NCBI RefSeq assembly: GCF_009653635.1
Contig: NZ_PPFD01000003.1
Location: 124,001-188,000, forward strand
Length of the DNA: 64,000 bases
Origin: Endozoicomonas sp. OPT23
GTDB taxonomy: Bacteria; Pseudomonadota; Gammaproteobacteria; Pseudomonadales; Endozoicomonadaceae
Reading direction: 5' to 3'
In this document: positions 1 to 7,171 of the stretch, piece after piece
Layout of the letters: the number at the start of each line of letters is the position of its first letter
How positions within the stretch are numbered: position 1 is the stretch's first letter
The notes under the pieces: generated by a model
Database searches by the model: none
What the model was told of the DNA's origin: nothing
What the model saw: the letters and a program-made list of their open reading frames with translations, nothing else
Made by a program: the position numbers and the translations under genes

Positions 1-313
1 TTTCCGTAGGCAATTTATTTTGCCCGCTTTTATAATGACCGAATAAATAATATTTTCCGACTAAGTTTCTATTTTTAGCAAAGTGCTCAAGCATCAACCT
101 TATGGGCTTTGCTATAACAGAATGATTATATTCAGTTTTCTCGTAATATTTACATTGTACAGCACTTACTTCACCATCCTGTTTAACATCAACATCTTCA
201 ATACCTTCCACTTCGATACTATCAGTATCATTTTTAAGCGAAAGCACCTCCAAAATGGATTTATCAAACTGGTAGCAATAACCGCGAATTGTATCTATTG
301 CACTTCTATCCAA
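1..313 (-). CDS. N-terminal part of a DUF4297/Cap4-like nuclease, cut by the window edge
   Basis: The reverse strand is open from a TTG at 311-313 to base 1, giving 104 residues with no stop. A strong Shine-Dalgarno (AAGGAG, complement of 321-326) sits 7 nt before the TTG, which decides the start. Seen: an early GYCYQFDK segment, an acidic EGIEDVD strand, then VQCKYYE. This spacing of an acidic residue and a Q-x-K is typical of PD-(D/E)XK nuclease domains at the N-terminus of DUF4297/Cap4-type and some Avs-type antiphage proteins. The effector or sensor part would lie left of the window. It follows a membrane-protein gene on the same strand inside an integrated element. The nuclease assignment is by motif recognition; a defence role is inference. 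Confidence 0.6.
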   Translation of the reverse strand, partial: MDRSAIDTIRGYCYQFDKSILEVLSLKNDTDSIEVEGIEDVDVKQDGEVSAVQCKYYEKTEYNHSVIAKPIRLMLEHFAKNRNLVGKYYLFGHYKSGQNKLPTE

Positions 314-461
314 AACAAAACTCCTTCCCTGGTAAGGGTATACTTGGCTTTTGTCTAGCCTATAGCGCGCTTAACGAGCAAATGGTAGTTGGCTATAATC
401 CGTAACACAATACAGGAGCCAATCAGTATTTATCATGTAGAAACGCTTGGTATACACCGTG

Positions 462-737
462 TTATTCGTCATCAGACTCTTTAGAAGTTGATGCTTGTTT
501 TGCACCGAAGTAATATCCGACAACAACAAATATCACATTGAGTACACCCTCCATTAATTTGTCTAAGGATGTGATTAAGTCAATTTTACTGACAACAACA
601 AAACAAAGTGTACACACCAACGTGATTGCAATAATACCAGCACTATTATTTTTAACTTCGAAGAATTTACCAAAGACGAGAGAGAAAATTGATCTCCCAA
701 ATGTTCGTGCCCACCAACTTTTTGCTTTTTGATTCAC
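462..737 (-). CDS. small two-helix membrane protein
   Basis: This protein has 91 residues from the GTG at 735-737, chosen because GAGG lies about 7 nt upstream; an in-frame TTG at 747-749 is the alternative. Two hydrophobic segments are visible: one around AGIIAITLVCTLCFVVV, and a second near the C-terminus (VLNVIFVVVGYYFGA). The tail is short and acidic-polar. It sits about 150 bp upstream of the partial nuclease on the same strand, so the two may be co-transcribed. The DNA here is AT-rich compared with the chromosome to the right, which fits acquired cargo. I do not recognise a family. A membrane partner of the nuclease is only a guess. Confidence 0.55.
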   Translation of the reverse strand: MNQKAKSWWARTFGRSIFSLVFGKFFEVKNNSAGIIAITLVCTLCFVVVSKIDLITSLDKLMEGVLNVIFVVVGYYFGAKQASTSKESDDE

Positions 738-822
738 ACACAACCTCAATGTTGATAAAAGTGTAATTACTGGTACAAATAATGCCCAATTTGGTTATAT
801 GGTTTTCTTCTTTCACGACACG

Positions 823-924
823 CTACCGCTCTTCCAGAGCACGCCAGAATTCATCCAGTGCGACCAGCTTGTAAGCTTCCACCGTCGCTTTTCTAGGCTC
901 GATATTATCACGGTATTTCCTCAT
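823..924 (-). CDS. possible 33-residue peptide
   Basis: A short reverse-strand reading frame starts at the ATG at 922-924 and ends at the TAG at 823-825. A purine-rich GGGTAGGG lies just before the start. The product is charged and probably helical, with aromatic residues near the C-terminus (DEFWRALEER). It is upstream of, and co-oriented with, the membrane-protein and nuclease genes. It could be a real small protein, or the remnant of a longer gene. The rest of 738-1137 holds nothing else I can support. Confidence 0.3.
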   Translation of the reverse strand: MRKYRDNIEPRKATVEAYKLVALDEFWRALEER

Positions 925-1137
925 ACCCTACCCATCTACGGCTCAAAATAGCTCTACAGTCCCTGCAAACAGTAGCCCCACTCCTTCACAGTGCGCTCTC
1001 CCCTCTTTTGAATTTCAGTAATTGTGACCGACATCGCTCTTACTCAAAAAATTCTATTCCCTGTGGCAACACAATTTTTTGACCCGTTCTCCTGCCAGTC
1101 CTACGCCAATTACATTCAAAAGAGAGGAAAACACCCC

Positions 1138-1368
1138 ATGAAAACATCACTTACCAACAGCATGCTTTGCACCCTGGTTCACTTGATCAAGAATCAGCTT
1201 GAAGCCAAGCGACATGAGATAGCCCAGCTCTCTCAATATACGACGAAAGTCATTCGTGAAAGTTACAACGCAGAAGTAGACGAACTGGTCACTATCAAGA
1301 CTTTACTGGAAGCAGAGCTGAAGGCACTGGATGAACCTCAGCCAGAGTTGAAATCCACCAAGAAGTAA
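1138..1368 (+). CDS. small coiled-coil-like hypothetical protein of the integrated element
   Basis: This is a 76-residue protein. The frame is open further upstream, but the ATG at 1138 is preceded by AGAGAGGAAAAC and gives a sensible start. The middle of the protein (KNQLEAKRHEIAQLSQ and onward) is rich in Lys, Glu, Leu and Gln with heptad-like spacing, so it is probably a helical bundle or coiled coil. The C-terminus is a charged Pro/Lys tail. It converges on the replication-initiator-like gene. No family is recognised; small accessory proteins of this kind are common in integrative elements and phage satellites. Confidence 0.5.
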   Translation: MKTSLTNSMLCTLVHLIKNQLEAKRHEIAQLSQYTTKVIRESYNAEVDELVTIKTLLEAELKALDEPQPELKSTKK

Positions 1369-1374
1369 CGAGCG

Positions 1375-1400
1375 GGGAGTTTATCTCCCTTCTCTTCTTC
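1375..1400. terminator. weak hairpin between convergent genes
   Basis: GGGAG (1375-1379) pairs with CTCCC (1385-1389) across a TTTAT loop and is followed by a pyrimidine-rich tract. It lies just after the stop of the small gene ending at 1368 and before the 3' end of the Rep-like gene. It is short and only suggestive. Confidence 0.3.
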
Positions 1401-1419
1401 TATTTAGACAGCTATGACT

Positions 1420-2727
1420 CTATATGCCATAGCCCAGAAGCTCTCGTTCGGTATAGGAGTCTCGCAATCGGTCTATCAACTGGTGCTCCGTGGTCTCTTT
1501 GTCCTCATAGTGGAGCGTAATGCTGTTCCAGATGGTCATGGATTGCAGTTCATGGAGTACAGTATCGAATGGAACCGATTCTCTGGCACAGGCTGACAGG
1601 AAGTTACCCATCATCAGCTGGTAGTTCTTGCCGGTAAAGCTGGTTGCCTTCTTGTAATAACGCTTGTAGTGCAGGTTGTCCTTGTAGGAGGACTCAGGGT
1701 ACTTGAAGACCACATCGTCTTTAAGAATCGTCCAGAGTGGGTCGAGGTAGTTGCGATTGTACTTGAACTGGAAGGATTTCAGGCCGTATTGCCAGAGTGA
1801 GTGGATATGCTTGAGCACCTCGGAATAGGTGTTCATTCTCACCCCGATTTCGCCTGTCTTTATGTCACAGCTGCCCAGAGCGAATTGCTGAATCACCGAG
1901 TGATGGAAGCGGGTTTCAATCCGGAAAACATCTCTATCAGGGTCATAGCCGGATGAGCCATCGTCCAGCAGGGTACTGTTCCTCCATTTGTGTTCCATGT
2001 AATCGAATTTGTCGATCTTCTTGGCTTGCAGAGTTTTGTTATAGACCGCTAATTGGCTGGCATTGGCTGAACCAAAGCAAAAAGACTGACCTTTCTCGTA
2101 GACGCCTGTAATCTCATGCAGGTTAAACTCGGTTATTTCCAGCCCGTTGTACTGACTGCACTTCTTGGACTTACTGTGCATCCGATGGGCAAAATCCTGA
2201 GCAGGTTCCCAACCCTGAATATCTACCGCCAGATGTATTGCTGGGTAGTAGGCTTCAGCACCCACCAGTATCCGGTCTGCCAGTCGTTTCAGGTAATCGT
2301 CCACTTCCTTTGGCTTTCGGTTATCCAGGAACCAGGGGGAACACTCAATCTTCAGATGAGAAGCGGGAGACTCAGCCTTGGCATGGAACTGTTTGAACAG
2401 GATGACCAGCCCTATCTGGCTATTCTGGAGTCGGTACTGGTAGCCGGAGTTCTTACCGATCTTCGCCAATATCCAGTTCTGACCCAATAACTGGAACTTC
2501 TTCTCCTTGAGATCGAGTGAATGCTCAATATCGGTATGGAAATTGGGGTTCATGCGCCCACGAAAGAGCTGTCGAAAGGTATCGACATAGGTACCCACGA
2601 TCTGGAAGCCCTGCTCATCGAAATCAGCGATATGGCCGTAACGGGGATGCCGGAACACCAGCCCCTTGTCATCAGCCTCTAACGCCTTCTGATCTCCGTT
2701 CCATCGGAAGCGATCCAGTGTTCTCAT
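1420..2727 (-). CDS. replication-initiator-like protein (Rep_trans/phage replication type)
   Basis: This is a 435-residue protein with a clear Shine-Dalgarno (AAAAGGAG) before ATG 2725-2727. Seen: a central HLAVDIQGW strand, then a Gly-Ser-rich segment followed by AVYNKTLQAKK, then FRIETRFHHSVIQQF. These resemble the conserved core of rolling-circle initiators of the Rep_trans/replication-initiation-factor type, which share an acidic R/H-x-D-x-x-D strand, a Y-x-K motif and an R-x-E strand. I cannot assign the nicking tyrosine. It overlaps the upstream small gene by ATGA, so translation is probably coupled. On an element with an integrase, an initiator suggests autonomous replication after excision. 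The family call is by motif only. Confidence 0.55.
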   Translation of the reverse strand: MRTLDRFRWNGDQKALEADDKGLVFRHPRYGHIADFDEQGFQIVGTYVDTFRQLFRGRMNPNFHTDIEHSLDLKEKKFQLLGQNWILAKIGKNSGYQYRLQNSQIGLVILFKQFHAKAESPASHLKIECSPWFLDNRKPKEVDDYLKRLADRILVGAEAYYPAIHLAVDIQGWEPAQDFAHRMHSKSKKCSQYNGLEITEFNLHEITGVYEKGQSFCFGSANASQLAVYNKTLQAKKIDKFDYMEHKWRNSTLLDDGSSGYDPDRDVFRIETRFHHSVIQQFALGSCDIKTGEIGVRMNTYSEVLKHIHSLWQYGLKSFQFKYNRNYLDPLWTILKDDVVFKYPESSYKDNLHYKRYYKKATSFTGKNYQLMMGNFLSACARESVPFDTVLHELQSMTIWNSITLHYEDKETTEHQLIDRLRDSYTERELLGYGI

Positions 2728-3023
2728 AGTAATCTCCTTTTCAAACGACAGTTCACGTGAGTGTGTTTATTTTCTAACGTGCTACAGGGACGTCTCCCTG
2801 TGCGCGCTGCCGCAGGCGTTGCAGTCGCGCACAGGCCGTAAGCGGCGACGCCCAGCCCTGCCAAAGAGATCTGCGAACCGGATGGTGGTTGAAAAGCAGG
2901 TTGATCAGGATGGTGTAATTGCACGCGCAGCATGTCGGCGGCCTGTTGATTCAGCAGCGGAGAGCCAGAACACAACAGCGACGGCTGAAAGGCATCTATT
3001 TTTATTAAGAAGACGACGCTCAT
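2724..3023 (-). CDS. small hypothetical gene coupled to the Rep-like gene
   Basis: This is a 99-residue reading frame from ATG 3021-3023 (GGTGGTG upstream) to a TGA that overlaps the Rep-like start codon by ATGA. That overlap is the main support for it being translated. The product has a hydrophobic N-terminus, a Pro/Gln-rich middle and a basic C-terminus, with no recognisable domain. The 3' part contains GC-rich repeats of CGC/GCG character unlike the AT-rich DNA upstream, which may mean it is a degraded or chimeric gene. Confidence 0.35.
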   Translation of the reverse strand: MSVVFLIKIDAFQPSLLCSGSPLLNQQAADMLRVQLHHPDQPAFQPPSGSQISLAGLGVAAYGLCATATPAAARTGRRPCSTLENKHTHVNCRLKRRLL

Positions 3024-3107
3024 TATTAATTCACCACCCTGCTCACAGAGAGAACGTTTAATTAAATATACACACTCAAACTCATCAATCAATGTCAGAA
3101 TAAATTT

Positions 3108-3137
3108 AACCAACAATGACCAATAAAGACCAATAAC
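3108..3137. repeat. iteron-like 10-bp direct repeats
   Basis: Three units in a row with a 10-bp period: AACCAACAAT (3108), GACCAATAAA (3118) and GACCAATAAC (3128). They lie upstream of the Rep-like operon. A one-helical-turn period is typical of protein-binding arrays such as initiator iterons or operators. That role is inference. Confidence 0.5.
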
Positions 3138-3184
3138 GAGCGTTTTTAATTCAATGGACTTTGGAGCCTTGTCGCCGTGCTTGA

Positions 3185-3229
3185 TTAATTTTTTGCTGCG
3201 ATGGGGAAAATCGCAGACAAAAAAATTAA
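3185..3229. repeat. long imperfect inverted repeat upstream of the Rep-like operon
   Basis: The left arm 3185-3202 (TTAATTTTTTG then CTGCGAT) pairs with the right arm 3210-3229 (ATCGCAG then a run of A ending TTAA) around a GGGGAAA loop. The arm ends carry T and A runs, so it could terminate transcription in either direction, for example of the HTH gene at 3317-3505. It could also be part of a replication origin beside the repeats at 3108-3137. Otherwise the stretch 3024-3316 shows no gene. Confidence 0.55.
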
Positions 3230-3316
3230 AGCACAGCGCCATCCAAACTCCATTTAATAAAACACTCTAAGTCAAAAGCGAGAAAGACCTTCATAGACTA
3301 TAATTACCCTGTATTT

Positions 3317-3505
3317 CTAGACTATTTCGCTTTCATCAATCATCTTCTTGAGCTTGCGAACATTGATCAACCGACGCTTACCGATTTTGAAGGAAGGAAC
3401 TTGATTCTTACGAACCCAGACACGAACAGTCTCTATAGACACGCCCAACAATAATGCAAAATCATCCATAGTTTGAAGGAGTCGTTCATTATTATTGTTT
3501 TCCAT
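3317..3505 (-). CDS. excisionase/MerR-like helix-turn-helix protein
   Basis: This is a 62-residue protein from ATG 3503-3505, preceded by AAAGGAATTGGTA. The frame extends further upstream, but with poor, hydrophobic sequence. The body is a compact winged-HTH of the HTH_17/excisionase type: DDFALLLGVSIETVRVWVRK (recognition helix region), followed by a beta-wing VPSFKIGKRRLI. Such proteins bind DNA at attachment sites or promoters and commonly act as recombination directionality factors or small repressors next to an integrase. It is divergent from the integrase, with a 10-bp repeat array between them, which supports a role in controlling excision or integrase expression. Confidence 0.7.
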   Translation of the reverse strand: MENNNNERLLQTMDDFALLLGVSIETVRVWVRKNQVPSFKIGKRRLINVRKLKKMIDESEIV

Positions 3506-3600
3506 TACCAATTCCTTTTTGTTATCTATATTAATAAGAATACAAAACAAGGTGATTATTTCAATCAACCAAACATTCAAATTCTATTGACAAATCCGAC

Positions 3601-3634
3601 TTGCGACTAACTGCGAACAACTGCGAACAACTGC
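3601..3634. repeat. 10-bp direct repeats between excisionase-like gene and integrase
   Basis: Units at 3601 (TTGCGACTAA), 3611 (CTGCGAACAA) and 3621 (CTGCGAACAA), plus the start of a fourth (CTGC) at 3631. The array lies in the divergent intergenic region, about 60-95 bp before the integrase start. This is a likely binding array for the HTH protein or for integrase arm-binding domains. Confidence 0.6.
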
Positions 3635-3694
3635 ATAGTTAGAAAAATAATACTTACAGATTCTTTACATTTAAAATAATAAAAAGGAGCCAGT

Positions 3695-4684
3695 ATGGGG
3701 ATAAAGAAAGCAGGACAACAATGGAAAATTGATTTTAGGATTGGCGAAAAACGGTTTCGTCATACCGCCAAAACCAAAATCGAGTGTATTCAGTTTCGAG
3801 ACAAGGTGGTCACTCAGAAAAAATCCATTGCAGCCGGACACGATCCTCGTCACCTCGATGAAATGATTATGCTCTGGTACGAATCCCGAGGTGTAGAACT
3901 GGCAGACCATCAACGCACCCTGAAGAACCTGATGCGCTTCTGCGAGACTCTCGACAATCCTGTTGCTCAGGATGTGACACCAAGGGACTGGCATCACTAT
4001 AAGCGTATAAAGCGGGATGAAGGCATGGGGGATAAAACCCTGAATAACATGCTGGGCTACGTGAACGCCGTCTATAACTTCCTCCATAACAACGCCCTGA
4101 TCGAATACAGCAACCCGCTGCGCTCCATAAAGAAGATCAAAATTCATGAGAAAGAGCTGATGTATCTGAGCCGTGAAGAGATCGATATCCTGTTTCAGGA
4201 GATCAGGCAAGGCTGCATCAATAAGCACGTGTATATGATCACCAAAATCTGTCTGAGTACCGGCGCACGGTGGGGCGAGATTGAGAGCAGGAAGAACCAC
4301 CATTTCCAGAACAACCAGGTGCATCTTTCCTACACCAAATCCAAGAAGAACCGAGTCATTCCTTTAGAGCCTTCCCTGTTTCAGGAGGTGAAAGAACATA
4401 TCGAAGAACGTGGAGAGTTCACCAATAGTCAGGAAGCGTTCAGAAGAGCTCTATTGCGGTCTGGAGTAAGAACAGTGAAAGGACAGGCCAGCCATATCCT
4501 GAGACACACTTTCGCCAGTCACTTCATGATGAATGGTGGAAATATCAGGGTTTTACAGACTATTCTGGGGCATTCAGATATCAAGATGACAGAGAAATAT
4601 GCGAAGTTCAGTAAGGATCATCTGACAGATGCCGTACGACTGAATCCGTTAAGCGAGCCAAATGGACACTTCGTGGACAGGTAG
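3695..4684 (+). CDS. int: tyrosine recombinase (integrase)
   Basis: This is a 329-residue protein with AAAAAGGAG before the ATG. Seen: an N-terminal arm/SAM-like half, then a catalytic domain with the first Arg in STGARWGEIE, a His-x-x-Arg in SHILRHTFASH and the late His in LGHSDIKMTEKYAKF, where the Tyr before AKF is the expected nucleophile. These are the signature residues of phage-type tyrosine recombinases, which cut and rejoin attachment sites. The gene ends 61 bp before the 3' end of a tRNA-Ser gene, the classic arrangement when the integrase sits at the edge of its element and uses the tRNA 3' end as target. It appears intact. Confidence 0.93.
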   Translation: MGIKKAGQQWKIDFRIGEKRFRHTAKTKIECIQFRDKVVTQKKSIAAGHDPRHLDEMIMLWYESRGVELADHQRTLKNLMRFCETLDNPVAQDVTPRDWHHYKRIKRDEGMGDKTLNNMLGYVNAVYNFLHNNALIEYSNPLRSIKKIKIHEKELMYLSREEIDILFQEIRQGCINKHVYMITKICLSTGARWGEIESRKNHHFQNNQVHLSYTKSKKNRVIPLEPSLFQEVKEHIEERGEFTNSQEAFRRALLRSGVRTVKGQASHILRHTFASHFMMNGGNIRVLQTILGHSDIKMTEKYAKFSKDHLTDAVRLNPLSEPNGHFVDR

Positions 4685-4745
4685 GTAAATCTTAATTTGT
4701 TTTGGGATTTTTTCGCTTTAGAATCAAGCGTTTAGAGAAGAGAAA

Positions 4746-4833
4746 TGGCGGTGAGGGAGGGATTCGAACCCTCGATACGTTTCCGTATACACACTTTCCA
4801 GGCGTGCTCCTTCGGCCACTCGGACACCTCACC
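4746..4833 (-). tRNA. serT-like tRNA-Ser: tRNA-Ser(GGA)
   Basis: The reverse strand folds as a class II tRNA. The 7-bp acceptor stem is GGTGAGG (4827-4833) with CCTCACC (4750-4756), followed by a G discriminator and an encoded CCA (4746-4748). The anticodon loop contains CTGGAAA (anticodon GGA), with a long variable arm and TTCGAAT in the T-loop. The sequence is almost that of the enterobacterial tRNA-Ser(GGA). Its 3' end faces the integrase, so it is the probable chromosomal attachment site; the other att copy is not inside the window. Confidence 0.96.
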
Positions 4834-5048
4834 GTAAATCCGCATCAGCACTTGCTGGCCTTGCTCAGTAATGAGCTGTTTGCCGTGCCGTTTGCTGCGA
4901 ACGAGGCGTACTTTACACAAGCTCTTTGACAAAAGCAAAGGGGGACAAATACTTATTTAGATCTTTTCTGCACGATAGCTCCTGAAACCGTCACAGCTGG
5001 TTTTCCATCTCGAAAATCGAAGCTTTCTCATATGAGCTTTATCGTTAT

Positions 5049-5891
5049 TTATCCCCGCTTCAGCTTATTTAGCGAGAATACGCTGGAGAGAATCTTTTCT
5101 CGTAAAACAAATGGGATAAATCGCCCCAGAAGAGTTAAAGCCAGACTACCATTACCCAGCCTTACCAGAGAGCTGGAGGATTCATCTTCAATGTTATCCA
5201 CAAGATTTCGACAGAACTTCTCTGTTGACGTTGGATTCTTCTGAGAGGCATTGGCGCGTTTCCTTACTGCTGACTCAATGCCTTTATATAAAGAGCTATC
5301 ACTCCAGACTCGTTCCAGAGCAGCATTAGCATTGCGTGCAAAATCAGATTGTATTGCACCAGGATGCACGGTCATCACCCGTATGCCAAAAGGAGCCAGC
5401 TCCATTCTTAAACAGTCGGACAAAGTATTAATGGCCGCTTTTGATGCACAGTAAGTGCCAGAGAAAGGCGTTACACAGACGCCTGAAACACTTCCAATAT
5501 TTACAATCGTGCCAGCCTTCTTCTGTATCATTGCTGGAGCAAAGGCCTGAGCCAAAGCCATTGGTGAGATTACATTAGTGGCGAACTGCTGTTGCAACTC
5601 TTTGACCGGTGTTTCTATCAAAGGCCCCATAGAACCATAACCGGCATTATTGACCAGTAGATCCAAACGTCCATCGTATGACAGAATACGACCGGCTAGT
5701 TCATCTATCTGATCTTGGTCGTTTACATCCAGTAATGCTGAAACAATACCTATCGTTTCGAGATCAATGAGGCTTTCCGGATTTCTGGCCGTAGCCCAAA
5801 CCTTATAGCCTCTTGCATGTAACTCCAGAGCCAACCTACGACCAATACCTGTAGAGCAACCGGTTATGAGTGCATTCTTTTGATTATTCAA
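5049..5891 (-). CDS. short-chain dehydrogenase/reductase (SDR)
   Basis: This is a 280-residue classical SDR. Seen: the TGCSTGIGR dinucleotide-binding motif near residue 10, NNAGYG near residue 85, and the catalytic Ser-Tyr-Lys set in GSVSG and YCASK near residues 138-155. The start codon is TTG (5889-5891), with AAGGGCG about 9 nt upstream and no better ATG. Cytoplasmic NAD(P)-dependent oxidation or reduction of an unknown substrate is expected. The tail after residue 250 is hydrophobic (LALTLLGRFIPFVLREKI), possibly for membrane association. It stands alone, facing away from the tRNA. Confidence 0.85.
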   Translation of the reverse strand: MNNQKNALITGCSTGIGRRLALELHARGYKVWATARNPESLIDLETIGIVSALLDVNDQDQIDELAGRILSYDGRLDLLVNNAGYGSMGPLIETPVKELQQQFATNVISPMALAQAFAPAMIQKKAGTIVNIGSVSGVCVTPFSGTYCASKAAINTLSDCLRMELAPFGIRVMTVHPGAIQSDFARNANAALERVWSDSSLYKGIESAVRKRANASQKNPTSTEKFCRNLVDNIEDESSSSLVRLGNGSLALTLLGRFIPFVLREKILSSVFSLNKLKRG

Positions 5892-6141
5892 AACACGCCC
5901 TTACTGTCCTTTATATCCTGTCATGATTACAAAGTAGCAAGCTATGGAACAGTCATTTATACGTTAAGTGCAATTTTTAGATCTGTTTGTAAACCTTCTA
6001 ATTACTGCTAGTTTAATTCTTACATTCATGACACCCAAGGCTTGTTCGCAGGAGCAAGTGATAAATAAACAACTCCATATATTTATAATTAGCCAACTGA
6101 TTTATTCCTATCAAAAAGTCGTATTTCTCGACTACGGAATA

Positions 6142-7029
6142 ATGAATACAACAACGAACACTTCCATGAAACCATATCTACTTTATGTATTTGTACTCGC
6201 CTCATTTTGCTCATGGGCAGAGATACAGCCAGCCATCTTTAGACTTTATTGCCCGGAAAGGCTGGTACTCATGAGCAGTGACAGAGAAGAGCAAGAAAGC
6301 GCATTACTGAAAGCAAGTAAAGAGTTCCCGTTTTATAAAGAGTTGGTTAAGAGTGGTCTTATCTCTTTCAAGCATAACTTCATAATTCAGGAACCCGCCA
6401 TTTACTATTTGAAACAGGGATACATTCATTATCTTAATTCTAATAAGATCATTCTTGATTGTAATTATGAAACAAGATTCTTTTACGACACAGCGAAATC
6501 AGAAGCCTTTTTGGCTTACTCCTTAGATCCTTCAAGATCAGCTGAGACTGTTTACTCCAGCATTGGCAACGCTATTTCAAAACCCTGTGGGGCTACAAAT
6601 AAGCAACCAGACTGTTATGTTATGCCCGAGTTTATTCCTGTCGTTAAAGTAGGAGATATAACATTAACTCACGCAGACAGTGAAAGTAACTTGTCTGCCC
6701 TGCCTCAGCAGTTTCATTCCAACCATGAGGATTACACTGTTTACTACCCCTCAGGAGCAAACAGTTTGGCATCAATTTGTCCTGAGTTAAGAAATCTACA
6801 GAATCAGACTATTAATTTCATACGCCTGGAATGGAAGGCTCGACGACTCAAGCTTGAGTGCCAATTATTTTTTCATGACCCCAAATCATCAGTGAATCAG
6901 GAACTGACCTCAGAGCAGAACTCTCTGATATGGTCTCAATGGTTCTGGGAGTTAGCCCCTAACCCAAGACTCTGGCATGAGAGGTTCAGGCAAACGAGCC
7001 GTTCAGATAAACAAAGAAACGAACTTTAG
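6142..7029 (+). CDS. predicted exported protein of unknown function
   Basis: The frame is open from 5968, but the region before 6142 is AT-rich and reads poorly. From the ATG at 6142 (or 6166) the product begins with a signal-peptide-like stretch, MKPYLLYVFVLASFCSWAE. The mature part of about 270 residues has six or seven Cys, including an SKPCGATNKQPDCYV segment and SICPEL, suggesting periplasmic disulphides. No domain is recognised. It is divergent from the SDR gene and precedes a LysR regulator by about 140 bp, without an obvious operon link. Confidence 0.55.
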   Translation: MNTTTNTSMKPYLLYVFVLASFCSWAEIQPAIFRLYCPERLVLMSSDREEQESALLKASKEFPFYKELVKSGLISFKHNFIIQEPAIYYLKQGYIHYLNSNKIILDCNYETRFFYDTAKSEAFLAYSLDPSRSAETVYSSIGNAISKPCGATNKQPDCYVMPEFIPVVKVGDITLTHADSESNLSALPQQFHSNHEDYTVYYPSGANSLASICPELRNLQNQTINFIRLEWKARRLKLECQLFFHDPKSSVNQELTSEQNSLIWSQWFWELAPNPRLWHERFRQTSRSDKQRNEL

Positions 7030-7171
7030 CGATCAACACAGCATCTTCAAGCAAAGTCCAGTGGCTGACCCTGACGATATATAATTATGATAATGAGCTT
7101 TTTCCATAAATAACATTGATCATTTCATTTAAAATATCCTGACCATTATGCAGTTATCAGGCTATTGATTC

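Noticed and set aside
83-358. 91-codon forward frame at the left edge
   Set aside because: It is the shadow of the reverse-strand nuclease gene, which has a strong ribosome site and recognisable motifs; the forward product has Ile/Phe/Asn-rich composition typical of antisense AT-rich DNA.
2819-3061. 80-codon Arg-rich forward frame
   Set aside because: Opposite the small gene coupled to the initiator, with no ribosome site and low-complexity basic sequence.
3601-3640. CRISPR-like short repeats
   Set aside because: The unit is only 10 bp and continuous with no spacers, so it is a protein-binding array, not CRISPR. No CRISPR array was seen in the window.
3671-4324. 217-codon reverse frame
   Set aside because: Antisense to the integrase, which has all catalytic residues.
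1-4745. Second copy of the tRNA-Ser 3' end inside the window (attL)
   Set aside because: No repeat of the T-arm and acceptor sequence was found left of the integrase, so the element boundary must be outside the window.
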